A DNA stretch of 64,000 nt. Source: Mucilaginibacter sp. OK098 (GTDB lineage Bacteria; Bacteroidota; Bacteroidia; Sphingobacteriales; Sphingobacteriaceae). The translations under genes were made by a program, and so were the position numbers. The DNA is taken from positions 21,284 through 85,283 of the forward strand of contig NZ_FRCM01000014.1 of NCBI RefSeq assembly GCF_900142915.1. Direction: 5' to 3'. A model generated the notes under the pieces. That model worked only from the letters and a program-made list of their open reading frames with translations. It searched no databases and was not told the origin of the DNA. Positions within the stretch are counted from its first letter, which is position 1; every line of letters starts with the position of its first letter. Positions 9,401 through 17,136 of the stretch are shown here, piece after piece.

Positions 9401-10089
9401 CGCAATACGGTAAGCAGCTGCCTGAAAACTTCTTCATCCTGTTCGGGCTCATTTTGTTTGATCTCTGATTGCGTGTAGTTTGTACGAAATGGCCGGTTAA
9501 TGGAGATCAGCTTTTCGATGATCTGACCGGCAGGCAAAACAAAATCAACAGCTCCCGACCTGATAGCGCTTTTGGGCATGCTGTCAAAAATAGCCGAATC
9601 CTCACTTTGAGCAAACGTTAATCCTCCGTGTGATTTAATTACCTGCAGGCCAAGCGTACCGTCATTTAAAGCACCTGACAATACCACACCAACAGCAAAG
9701 CTTTGATGAACAACGGCCAGTGACGAAAAGAAAACATCAATAGTTTTAACTTTTTTATTTTTTAACGGGTCCAGTTTAAGCACCCCATCTGTAGCGGTAA
9801 GGATATTACCTGGAGGGATAACATAGATATGATCGGGTTCTAAATGTATATTATTTTCTATTAAACTAATCGGAATTTTAGTGGATTTTTGAAAGATCTC
9901 AGGCAAATAACTATCATATTCCGGGTGCAGGTGCTGGACAAATACATAAGCCATGCCTGATTTTTCAGGTATCGATTTCAAAAAAAGCTTAAATGCCTCT
10001 ATGCCCCCCGCTGATGCTCCAATCCCGACCACAGGAAATTGTTTTTCTAAATTGACATTATCGGGAAAGACGGAACCATGTAATGACAT
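6421..10089 (-). CDS. CheB-CheR-PAS hybrid sensor histidine kinase
   Basis: 1222 residues with a clear domain chain. CheB methylesterase (about 18-200) has GASAGG with Ser26, QHLHP with His53 and SGALNDGTLG. CheR methyltransferase (about 215-480) has VAGCATGEEAYS for SAM binding and the fold motif LVSCRNVMIYLEP. A long coiled coil (about 660-735) is built of repeated EELxSxNEEL units. Two or three PAS segments follow (about 740-990), one with IGAWDYNLQTKELIWDN. HisKA has SHELKTP with phospho-acceptor His1014, and the HATPase ends in DSGPGIP and GMGLGLYI. There is no signal peptide and no membrane segment, so it is cytosolic. Such fusions occur in non-chemotactic bacteria, where the methylation targets are unclear. 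No receiver domain is fused and no response regulator is adjacent. Confidence 0.92.
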   Translation of the reverse strand: MSLHGSVFPDNVNLEKQFPVVGIGASAGGIEAFKLFLKSIPEKSGMAYVFVQHLHPEYDSYLPEIFQKSTKIPISLIENNIHLEPDHIYVIPPGNILTATDGVLKLDPLKNKKVKTIDVFFSSLAVVHQSFAVGVVLSGALNDGTLGLQVIKSHGGLTFAQSEDSAIFDSMPKSAIRSGAVDFVLPAGQIIEKLISINRPFRTNYTQSEIKQNEPEQDEEVFRQLLTVLRIRRGVDFTNYKQSTIKRRMVRRMALNKFEEPKEYLTFLRENKGEQDALYNDMLISVTDFFRDPKSFELLCTSIFPVLLLHKTATEPLRIWVAGCATGEEAYSMAICLQEYLGDKVSARKIQIFATDVSEQAISRARTGIYRQTELDGLSSFQVQQFFNKVDGSYQVNKSIRDMCVFAHHNLLKDPPFSKIDLVSCRNVMIYLEPVLQKRALNTFHYALNERGYLLMGKSETIGSSTDLFLPVDKNQKIYQSKGPHGKFRNVTSERSEQTLKDIDQVNADNGGERDINKIADALLLSKYTPAGVMVNQAFDIIQFRGKTDAWLAVSPGKPSFNVLKMAREGLSFEIRNLLHMAKTRQDAVRKEGISFKVDGGQQQYVNIEVVQLSDNEEAYYLILFQNSILSGTSFLAENGASSLHPQENVNAWVQRIDQLEKELSQTREDMRAITEVQEAANEELQSANEELLSGSEELRSLNEELETSTEELQSTNEEITIVNNELLDRNDQLNNSRRYTEEIFNTIHDPLVILDKELIVLRATDGFYNMFRVNEEDTEGKFVYDLGNKQWNIPALRHQLEDILPEQGFFKAFEVDHVFKTIGRRIMQLTARQFDTYTHEKLTLLAIHDITDKRKVEEGLAEAERLLAESKERLHFAIESAGIGAWDYNLQTKELIWDNRNKELFGLEPADAVDFDTFLKLIHSDDRDATNDAINKALSGVNGGEFNFEYRTIGKNNQKLRWIKSKGKAYFDKDKKPTRFIGTVLDVSIEKELEQTTLGLLRKKDEFISIASHELKTPITTLRASLQLLDRMKNNPSPMLPKFLDQASRSVERITRLIDELLNVNSMKEGQLRLNKHSFPIADMLKECCGHVRAIGKYELIVQGDETLLVNADEDRVDQVVVNLVNNAVKYAPEGKNIYLIIEKEGNAVKISVKDSGPGIPKDKIPHLFDRYYRADYNGGQYSGMGLGLYICSEIIKRHDGTIGVDSKIGEGATFWFTLPL

Positions 10090-10334
10090 ATTGGAGAATT
10101 TGCAGACGTAAGGATAAGATTAGCTCTCTGAACAAGCTAAAGGTATAACAATTTAAATAAGGATTGACCATGTGAAATAAATGTACACCTCACACTCATA
10201 ACAACGCATTATTATTCAAACTGTTTCAAGATTACTAATAAACATTTTGGTGGCAAATAATCCGGGTGGCGGAACATATTCACCAGGGCCGGTGACCTAT
10301 TTGGCGCCTGATCGGTACAGGGGGTATCCCGTTT

Positions 10335-10757
10335 TTAATATTTATTTTTCTTGTCAAATAACAAGTAATCAAAACTCCATTTACCTGCGCCATAAAAAAT
10401 GAAACTTGCAAAAAGTAGCAGGAATAAAAAAGGCAACTGGTCGCTACCCCAAATCTCACCTTTTCCCATCAAAAAAGTAATTACAGCCATGTTTATGACC
10501 AGGGCAATTGAAGCTAATCTTGTGCATAATCCAATGATCAATAAACCCCCGCCAATTAGTTCAGTGGCTTTACCCAGATAGGCCATAAAAACCGGGGTCG
10601 GCAAATGAATGTCTGTAAGCCATGCTACATTTCCCTTCATTTTATCATGGTTAAAGATCTCTAGTCCATATTTGGCTATAATAATGCCTATGATGATCCT
10701 TATCAGGATCATCCAATTTTTTAGAATGGCGTTTGAGGACAGCAGTTGTTTAAGCAT
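10335..10757 (-). CDS. DoxX family integral membrane protein
   Basis: 140 residues with four predicted membrane segments (about 14-31, 58-80, 82-97 and 108-126) and the DoxX-type pattern: an N-terminal RIIIGIIIAKYGLEIF helix, then PVFMAYLGKATELIGGGLLIIGLCTRLASIAL. DoxX proteins are small inner-membrane proteins linked in some bacteria to thiol or oxidative-stress handling or quinone chemistry; the function here is not known. It is a single-gene unit, with a palindrome just upstream at 10781-10792. Confidence 0.8.
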   Translation of the reverse strand: MLKQLLSSNAILKNWMILIRIIIGIIIAKYGLEIFNHDKMKGNVAWLTDIHLPTPVFMAYLGKATELIGGGLLIIGLCTRLASIALVINMAVITFLMGKGEIWGSDQLPFLFLLLFASFIFYGAGKWSFDYLLFDKKNKY

Positions 10758-10780
10758 AAAATAAGTTTTTAATAATATAA

Positions 10781-10792
10781 CTTAGGCCTAAG
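10781..10792. promoter_or_regulatory. Perfect 12-bp palindrome upstream of the doxX-like gene (candidate operator)
   Basis: CTTAGGCCTAAG is fully self-complementary and lies 23 bases upstream of the DoxX start codon, a usual place for a dimeric repressor or activator site. No regulator gene is adjacent, so the partner is unknown. Confidence 0.35.
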
Positions 10793-10984
10793 CTAATACT
10801 GCCAGTTTGTAAAAGCGTAAGAACAACTGTAAATTGAAGTGTAAATTTTTTTAATCGTTAATTTATTAAAATCTTTTCCGCTTGTTTAGTGATCTTTCGG
10901 CGGTTTTGTGAGAATGTCCAATATGGTTACGCTCTTAACATTTGCTAGTGATCAATGCCAAAGGCCGACCGCAAAAAAATCCAA

Positions 10985-11020
10985 CAAAAAAACACCCCCT
11001 CACCGTTTCCGATGAGAGGG
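10985..11020 (-). terminator. Intrinsic terminator of the susCD operon (- strand)
   Basis: On the - strand a 10-bp stem (11011-11020 pairing with 10995-11004, with G-T pairs) and a GGAAAC loop are followed by TGTTTTTTTG. It lies 35 bases after the SusD stop codon. Confidence 0.8.
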
Positions 11021-11055
11021 ATTTCCAACTTTACTTAATTAACCAATCTATTATC

Positions 11056-12645
11056 TTAATTTACATCCCACCACAAGCGTTTGCCGGGGCTGTCATCGCC
11101 GCCAAACTCTTTGGCCACAGCGGCATCAACCTGGGCTTTTGATGCATTGGTAAACGTTGCCGAATACGGCATCCGTTTTACAAAATCGCCATTTGCTACT
11201 TTGCCCTGGCTATCATTCTTTGTTATAGGGTATTGTTGCGGGTACCCTGTTCTTCTAAATTCGGCCCAGCCTTCATAACCTTCGGGGTATATAGCTATCC
11301 ATTTTTGTGTAATAATGCGTTCCAGCTTCCTGGCCATAGGTTCACCATCATTCCATTTAACGGTGATGTTTGAAAGCGGTGGCGCATTGTTAGCCGCATT
11401 TTTAGGATCAACATAAGCAGCAGGAGTTGAGGTAGCATCTGCAAGATAAGCATCTACCCCACCCGCTCCATATTCATTGAACGATGCTTTAACACCATCT
11501 TCATAAAAGCTCTGAGCCGAACCTCCGCCCATATTCCAGCCCCTAAGCACTCCCTCAGAACGCAGAAAGAAACTTTCGGCCACACTCATAATTTTTAGCG
11601 GTGCACCAAATGATGTTGCAAGTTTTGAAAAGTTGCTATAGGTACCTGTAGTAAGCTGGATACCTGTTCTTATCCCTTCAACCTGGCCGTTAAGGGCAGG
11701 ATCATCAGCAGGTAAAGCCATTTTAGCAAGCCTTGGGTCTTTTAAACCACCTAATATTGAACCAACGGGCGCGCCTAAACGCATATCGCCCCATGATGTC
11801 ACGATCTCATCAATAGGATTTTCGCCGGATACATTCATAAAGAACCCGCCATCGGCAGCTTCCAAAACGCCATACTTATTGCTTACTGCCGATTCCGCTT
11901 CTGTTTTTGATTTAATAGGGTTGATATTTGAGATCCGGATAGCCAAACGCAATTTCAGTGTGTTGGCGGTCCTTATCCACTTGGCATAATCTCCGCCAAA
12001 CTTGCTGTTATCAAACGGTTTGAAACGAAGTTGATCAGCATCCGGTTCCTTATCTTCAACAGCTGATAAAAGGACGATCGCCTGGTCAAGGTCGGCAAAA
12101 AATGCATTATATGCTTCCTGCACTGTATCAAACGGAACATCGGCAGTTGTCCCGATCTTGCTGTAGGGGATAGGACCAAATGTATCTGCAGCCCTGCTGG
12201 CGCCAAATACTTTACAAATTAAGGCTATGCCGTACAGATCGGGATATTTTGTATCAAATTTCTTTAATTTCCACTGCAGCCAGGTGTTCAGTATATTTTG
12301 CTGTGGAACATCCCAGCAATAATCAACCCAATCGCTCACAAAGCTGTAGGTAAAATTGTTCACGTTACCCAAAAAAACCGAAGGGGTAGTGGTATATCCT
12401 GCATATTCATCCTGCCCCAGATCCTGCTGGCCCTGGTAAATATAATTTACCGGCGATTCGATATTTGTCATCATGCCGGGCAGTAATATGCTTGCTTCTT
12501 TACCGTCAATGCTCAGCAGTGGCTGCGGTAACAGTTTTAAATCCTGGTTAAGGCCGTTCATATCCTTCCTGCAAGAGGTAGTAAAGGATAGCAGGGCGAT
12601 CACACTAAGCGTGATCGTACTTTTTATATTTTTTAATTTTTTCAT
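11056..12645 (-). CDS. SusD/RagB family nutrient-binding outer membrane lipoprotein (SusD-like_2 type)
   Basis: 529 residues with a lipoprotein signal and lipobox TTSC (Cys25). SusD proteins are surface lipoproteins that close over their SusC partner and bind the glycan or peptide nutrient. Features match the SusD-like_2 branch: QDLGQDEYAGYTTTP in the N-terminal helical region, YGIALICKVFGASRAADTFGPIPYS, and the C-terminal ITQKWIAIYPEGYEGWAEFRRTGYP. It lies 17 bases after the SusC stop in the same direction, so both are co-transcribed, ending at the terminator at 10985-11020. The ligand cannot be told from the sequence; no glycosidase follows it. Confidence 0.92.
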   Translation of the reverse strand: MKKLKNIKSTITLSVIALLSFTTSCRKDMNGLNQDLKLLPQPLLSIDGKEASILLPGMMTNIESPVNYIYQGQQDLGQDEYAGYTTTPSVFLGNVNNFTYSFVSDWVDYCWDVPQQNILNTWLQWKLKKFDTKYPDLYGIALICKVFGASRAADTFGPIPYSKIGTTADVPFDTVQEAYNAFFADLDQAIVLLSAVEDKEPDADQLRFKPFDNSKFGGDYAKWIRTANTLKLRLAIRISNINPIKSKTEAESAVSNKYGVLEAADGGFFMNVSGENPIDEIVTSWGDMRLGAPVGSILGGLKDPRLAKMALPADDPALNGQVEGIRTGIQLTTGTYSNFSKLATSFGAPLKIMSVAESFFLRSEGVLRGWNMGGGSAQSFYEDGVKASFNEYGAGGVDAYLADATSTPAAYVDPKNAANNAPPLSNITVKWNDGEPMARKLERIITQKWIAIYPEGYEGWAEFRRTGYPQQYPITKNDSQGKVANGDFVKRMPYSATFTNASKAQVDAAVAKEFGGDDSPGKRLWWDVN

Positions 12646-12662
12646 CGTTATAATAATTAATA

Positions 12663-15600
12663 TTAAAGTGAAGTTCTTACACTAAACCCAAAAGAACGGG
12701 TAGCAGGCACACCAAAGCCATCAATACCCATGGTATTGGTTGATGTGGAAATAGCCTGCTCCGGATCATAAGGCGCTTTCTTATAAAAGAAGAACAGGTT
12801 ATGACCGGTTAAAGAAATATTTAAATTTTTGAAGGTTTTACCAATAAGCGGGAAGGTATATCCCAGGGCCAGTTCCCTTAAACGGATGTTTGTAGCGCTG
12901 TATGTGTACTCCGGCACTGCTGCACCGTCCGCGCCGCCTGATATGGCTGTGTAATAAGCCTGCGCATCAATTTTCTTACCATTAACCACCACTCCGCCTG
13001 CATTACGCGCATCTGCTGTACGCTGCGAAATTCCTTTATAGTCAAGCCAGGTATTAGTCATTGAAAACGTCTGTCCGCCAAAACGGCTGTCAACCAAAAA
13101 CGAAAGGTTAATGTTTTTGTAACGGAAACTGTTATTAAAACCGGCTAAAAATTTAGGATTCGGATTACCTACATATCGAGGATCGTCTGCAGGTGTTAAA
13201 ACCGGCACTCCATTGTTATCAACTTTTATCGATCCATCAGGGTTTTTATCTATAATTCTGCCATAATAATCGCCGAAAGCGCTGTACTTGCCATCTTTCG
13301 GTTTGGATAACCAGGTGGCAACCAAACGTGTATTATCCTGGCTCGAAATTACATAATGGTCTGCGGTATATAGCGGACTTAAGGCCCTCACCTGGTTTAC
13401 ATTATGCGAAAAGTTTAAAGCAGGTGTCCATTTTAAATCGCCAAAGCTCGCATTGTAGCCAATGGTTCCTTCAAAACCAAAGTTCCTGATCTCGCCCCCA
13501 TTCAATATAAAGTTTTGAGCACCCGAACCTGATGGTGCCTGGATAGTGATGATCTGATCGCTTGAACGCGCGTCATAATATGCCAGGTCAACGTTCAGCT
13601 TATTAAACAAGGTAAATTGCGCACCAAACTCCAGCGTTTTTGTACGTTCAGGTTTTACCTCCGCTATTTTATCTCCTGAAAAATAGGGTAGCTGGCCTAT
13701 TGCATTTGTGCCTACTATCGGTTGAAGGTTGTTAAGCGAATAAGGAGGAAAACTATTATTAGCCCCCTGACCAGGTGCTGTACCAACATTAGCATACGTT
13801 GCCCTTAACTTAGCGTATGACAATATATTAGATGTACCAATTGTATTTGTTAACACATATGATAAACCTATCGATGGATAAAAAAATGAATTAGGTGTGG
13901 TGTACGCCCATTCGTTACGCCCGGTAGCATTCAGGTACAGAGTTTCTTTATATCCAATAGTGGCAGTAGCCAACACAGATTGTGTGATGCCTTTATATTC
14001 ATGCTCATCTGTGCCCAGTGGGTGGGTCTGATCATAGTTATTGGCCGAGAAATAATTGGCTAAGCTCAATCCATAATTGTTGGTGCTTTGCAGATTGGTA
14101 CTATAGTCAAAGCTCCTGTCGTCTGTTGCACCTAAAGTAGCTTCAAGCGAAAAATCCCGGCCAACCTTGGTATCAACAGAAAGCAACAGATCTGAATATA
14201 AATGTGTGCCATAACCCTGGCCCGTGTAATATGATCCGTTAATGCTTTGCTGTGCACTTTGCGCAACCGGGTCAGTAGTGGCATAATTTTCGGCCTGGTT
14301 CCGGTAGTTATATGAATCCAAAGTTGTACGTGCCTGTAGATTAATCCAGCTGGCAAAATTATATTTTGCTTTAAATGATGAGATATAGCGGCTTGAAGAA
14401 CGCTCATTCAAATTCCTGTAAGCTATCCAGTACGGGTTTTGATTTGAGCTGAATTCATTTTTTTCATAAGGCCAGTTTTGTGCATAAATGCCGCGGGTGG
14501 CGTCGTACTTTTCAAAATGATTTTTATCGTAGTTGCTAAAATTATCATCCGTAGGGAACTGGTATAAACCAAACATCGGGCTAAAGGTTAAGCCGGCCTT
14601 TGGTGGATTTTCCTGTTTCTGATAGATATAGTTAACAGAACCATCGAGCGTTAGCTTATCATTTAAAAACTTTCCTGATCCTCTTAAAGTGAAATTGTGC
14701 TTTAACAGAGAATTGTTGGGAACAATACCTGTTGCTTTGGTGTTTGCATATGATGCATAAAACAAAGCCTTTTCGTTGCCGCCTGAAAGCGATACGCCAT
14801 TGATGTAAGTTTTACCTGTGTTAAAAAAATTCTTAACAAAAGCATTGCTTGCACCGCTTGATTTAGCCCCCCACATGTCATCCGCGCCGGGAGTGGTACG
14901 GCCGTATGTTGTTTGCGGCGATGGCAAACCGGTAGGCGTATCAAAACTGGTGGATGAATTGAAATCAACCTTTGTAGCACCCGCTTTACCTTTTTTGGTT
15001 ACAATAAGCAAAGCGCCGTTTGCTGCCGCGCTGCCATATAGCGCTGCTGCACTGGCACCTTTTAATACCTGGATACTTTCAATATCATCAGGGTTAAGGT
15101 TTGAGAGCGGGTCGATACCTGCCCCATCACCAAGGCCGGCCATTGTGCCGCCTGCGCCCTGGCCAATAGGGATCCCGTCAATTACATAAATAGGGGCGCT
15201 GTTACCGCCTATTGATTTGGCGCCTCTCAATTCAATTCTTGATGCACTGCCGGGGCCACTGGTACCTTTGGTAATTACCAAACCAGCAGCTTTACCGGCC
15301 AGTGAATTTACAAAGTTTGGGTCCTTTGCTTTTTCAAGCTCGGCGCCGCCAACATTCTGCGTTGCATACGTTAATGATTTGGTTTTTTGTTCAATACCCA
15401 GCGCTGTTACCGTTACGGTTTCCAGTATGTGCTGATCGGTTTGCAAAACAATGTTGATCACCGCCTTGTTTGCCTTTACGGTTTGGGTAGCAAACCCGAT
15501 AAAGCTAAACACCAATGATGAGCCTGCCGGCGCACTAATGGAATAATTTCCGTCAACACTGGTTGAGGTACCGCCGGTGGTTCCGGATACCTTAACGTTT

Positions 15601-15719
15601 ACCCCCGGCAGGGGCAGGTTGTGATCATCTGTCACAGTACCCTTTACAGTTACATTTTGTGCAGCGGCATACATAAAGCAGCCCAGCAGAAATGCAACTA
15701 ACATGTAGAGTTTTTTCAT
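12663..15719 (-). CDS. SusC/RagA family TonB-linked outer membrane protein
   Basis: 1018 residues. Signal peptide (MKKLYMLVAFLLGCFMYAAAQ), then a carboxypeptidase-regulatory-like domain (about 23-100, GTVTDDHNLPLPGVNVKVSGT), the SusC signature region (ETVTVTALGIEQKTKSLTYA), a plug domain (about 115-230; IELRGAKSIGGNSAPIYVIDG and VLKGASAAALYGSAAANGALLIVTKKG) and a 22-strand type barrel ending in the aromatic-rich FGFSVRTSL. It is the TonB-powered import channel paired with the SusD at 11056-12645 and lies first in the operon. Length and motifs are normal. Transcription must begin in the 310-base gap shared with the divergent ThuA gene, but no clear TTTG/TAnnTTTG match was seen there. Confidence 0.95.
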   Translation of the reverse strand: MKKLYMLVAFLLGCFMYAAAQNVTVKGTVTDDHNLPLPGVNVKVSGTTGGTSTSVDGNYSISAPAGSSLVFSFIGFATQTVKANKAVINIVLQTDQHILETVTVTALGIEQKTKSLTYATQNVGGAELEKAKDPNFVNSLAGKAAGLVITKGTSGPGSASRIELRGAKSIGGNSAPIYVIDGIPIGQGAGGTMAGLGDGAGIDPLSNLNPDDIESIQVLKGASAAALYGSAAANGALLIVTKKGKAGATKVDFNSSTSFDTPTGLPSPQTTYGRTTPGADDMWGAKSSGASNAFVKNFFNTGKTYINGVSLSGGNEKALFYASYANTKATGIVPNNSLLKHNFTLRGSGKFLNDKLTLDGSVNYIYQKQENPPKAGLTFSPMFGLYQFPTDDNFSNYDKNHFEKYDATRGIYAQNWPYEKNEFSSNQNPYWIAYRNLNERSSSRYISSFKAKYNFASWINLQARTTLDSYNYRNQAENYATTDPVAQSAQQSINGSYYTGQGYGTHLYSDLLLSVDTKVGRDFSLEATLGATDDRSFDYSTNLQSTNNYGLSLANYFSANNYDQTHPLGTDEHEYKGITQSVLATATIGYKETLYLNATGRNEWAYTTPNSFFYPSIGLSYVLTNTIGTSNILSYAKLRATYANVGTAPGQGANNSFPPYSLNNLQPIVGTNAIGQLPYFSGDKIAEVKPERTKTLEFGAQFTLFNKLNVDLAYYDARSSDQIITIQAPSGSGAQNFILNGGEIRNFGFEGTIGYNASFGDLKWTPALNFSHNVNQVRALSPLYTADHYVISSQDNTRLVATWLSKPKDGKYSAFGDYYGRIIDKNPDGSIKVDNNGVPVLTPADDPRYVGNPNPKFLAGFNNSFRYKNINLSFLVDSRFGGQTFSMTNTWLDYKGISQRTADARNAGGVVVNGKKIDAQAYYTAISGGADGAAVPEYTYSATNIRLRELALGYTFPLIGKTFKNLNISLTGHNLFFFYKKAPYDPEQAISTSTNTMGIDGFGVPATRSFGFSVRTSL

Positions 15720-16029
15720 AAAAATAAGTTTTTTTAAGTGAGTATTAGGATGTTAGTTTCCCCGAACTTACAATGAAATATTTACGATCGTATGACTTTT
15801 AGAGGCTGGTAGAGGTAATGTAGTGGCTTACCAATTATAGCGGATAAACTGTATTTTATGTTCCAATTTGTACAACTCCTGAACGGTAAATAATTGAGAT
15901 AAGGCAAAATTTGATAGCTACACTACAATACCACTACTTTAAGTTGTAAAAGGGCCATAAATAAAAAGTTTCATATATACTTGTCACAAGTGGCAACGCT
16001 TAGGCATCATATGATATATTGAACCGACA
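15720..16029. other. Divergent intergenic region between susC and the thuA-like gene
   Basis: 310 bases without a supported gene. It must hold promoters for both directions. A TATACTTG sequence at 15976-15983 resembles a + strand -7 element with one mismatch, but there is no -33 match at the right distance. No terminator or strong repeat was seen. Confidence 0.5.
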
Positions 16030-16836
16030 ATGAAAAAACACTTAATAAGCCTGACCCTTTATCTATTTTTTATTTGCAGCATTCATTCCGCTATTGCGCA
16101 AACAACTCAAAAGCCAAGGTTTAAAGCTATAGCCATTGCAGAAATTGGCGGTGGGCACGCTTTATTTGATGTAGCCGCAAAAGTTTGGTTAAATAAACTG
16201 GCTGCCGATAGCAATTTCACTATAGATTACATCAGCGATACAAAATCAATAAACAAAGATTTCCTGAAACAATACCAGCTTTTTATCCAGCTTGATTATC
16301 CACCCTATCCATGGGAAAAAGATGCGCAGGATGCTTTTGAAGATTATATCAAAAATGGCCGTGGCGGATGGATAGGTTTTCATCACCCTACTTTATTAGG
16401 CGTGTTTGATGGTTACCCAATGTGGCAATGGTATTCGGGCTTTATGGGCGATATTGAGTTTAAGCGGCATATTCCCGGCGGCACAGCAGCCAAACTTACT
16501 GTTGAAGATTCCGCTAATCCTGTTATGAAAGGAATTCCTGTATCCTTCACTACAAAAGACGAATGGTATATCTATAATAAAAGTCCGCGCGAAAATGTAC
16601 ATGTGCTGGCAAGCATTGATGAAACCAGCTACAACCCTCCAAAAGATGTTAAAATGGGCGATCATCCCGTTATATGGACCAATGAACATGTAAAGGCAAA
16701 AAACATTTACATCGCCATGGGCCATTTCCCCGAGCTTTTTGATGACGGCAACTATACCACTTTAGTGCGTAACGCAATATTTTGGGCGATTAGAAAGAAT
16801 CAAGAGGTCAAGATTCAAGATAAAGTCAGAGAGTAA
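16030..16836 (+). CDS. ThuA domain-containing protein, secreted
   Basis: 268 residues. Signal peptide ends SAIAQ. The body is a ThuA-like, class I glutamine-amidotransferase-type fold: FKAIAIAEIGGGHALFDVAA, FLKQYQLFIQLDYPPYPW, AFEDYIKNGRGGWIGFHHP, HIPGGTAAKLTVED and MGDHPVIWTNEH ending IAMGHFPELF. ThuA-like proteins occur with sugar (often trehalose or disaccharide) utilisation genes; the catalytic role is unproved. Position between a SusCD operon and a large regulator supports a nutrient-uptake context. The last ~13 residues (NQEVKIQDKVRE) are encoded by AATCAAGAGGTCAAGATTCA-type iterated words that reappear inverted in the downstream gap, so the tail probably derives from an intergenic repeat. 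Confidence 0.85.
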   Translation: MKKHLISLTLYLFFICSIHSAIAQTTQKPRFKAIAIAEIGGGHALFDVAAKVWLNKLAADSNFTIDYISDTKSINKDFLKQYQLFIQLDYPPYPWEKDAQDAFEDYIKNGRGGWIGFHHPTLLGVFDGYPMWQWYSGFMGDIEFKRHIPGGTAAKLTVEDSANPVMKGIPVSFTTKDEWYIYNKSPRENVHVLASIDETSYNPPKDVKMGDHPVIWTNEHVKAKNIYIAMGHFPELFDDGNYTTLVRNAIFWAIRKNQEVKIQDKVRE

Positions 16837-17136
16837 CAATTAGGATGTCACAACGAGAAATAAACTCAAGAAAATCTGACAAACGGAGGGCATGAGGCCC
16901 ACACATTGATATGAAATTTATCCAGGTATCACCTAAGTACGTTTACTTCCTGATTCTTGCCCTCTTGAATCTTGACTCTTTCTTGACTCCCTTCCCCCTC
17001 CCTACATTACCACTACAAGATTTACTAAAACATAGCTAAAAATCGCCAATAATGGCCCTACAAGCTTTTCCAAATCAAATTTCTCGCTGTTTATATAAAA
17101 TCTTCATTAATTTACGGTACTAATTATTTAACCGGA
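16837..17136. other. Intergenic region with iterated-word repeat
   Basis: 300 bases with no gene. At 16953-16990 it has reiterated words (GATTCTTG, CTCTTGAATCTTGAC, CTCTTTCTTGACTCC) whose complement occurs in the 3' end of the thuA-like gene (16799-16830), giving a 13-base inverted match CTTGAATCTTGAC. The regulator's promoter should lie here, but I see no clear match. Confidence 0.5.
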
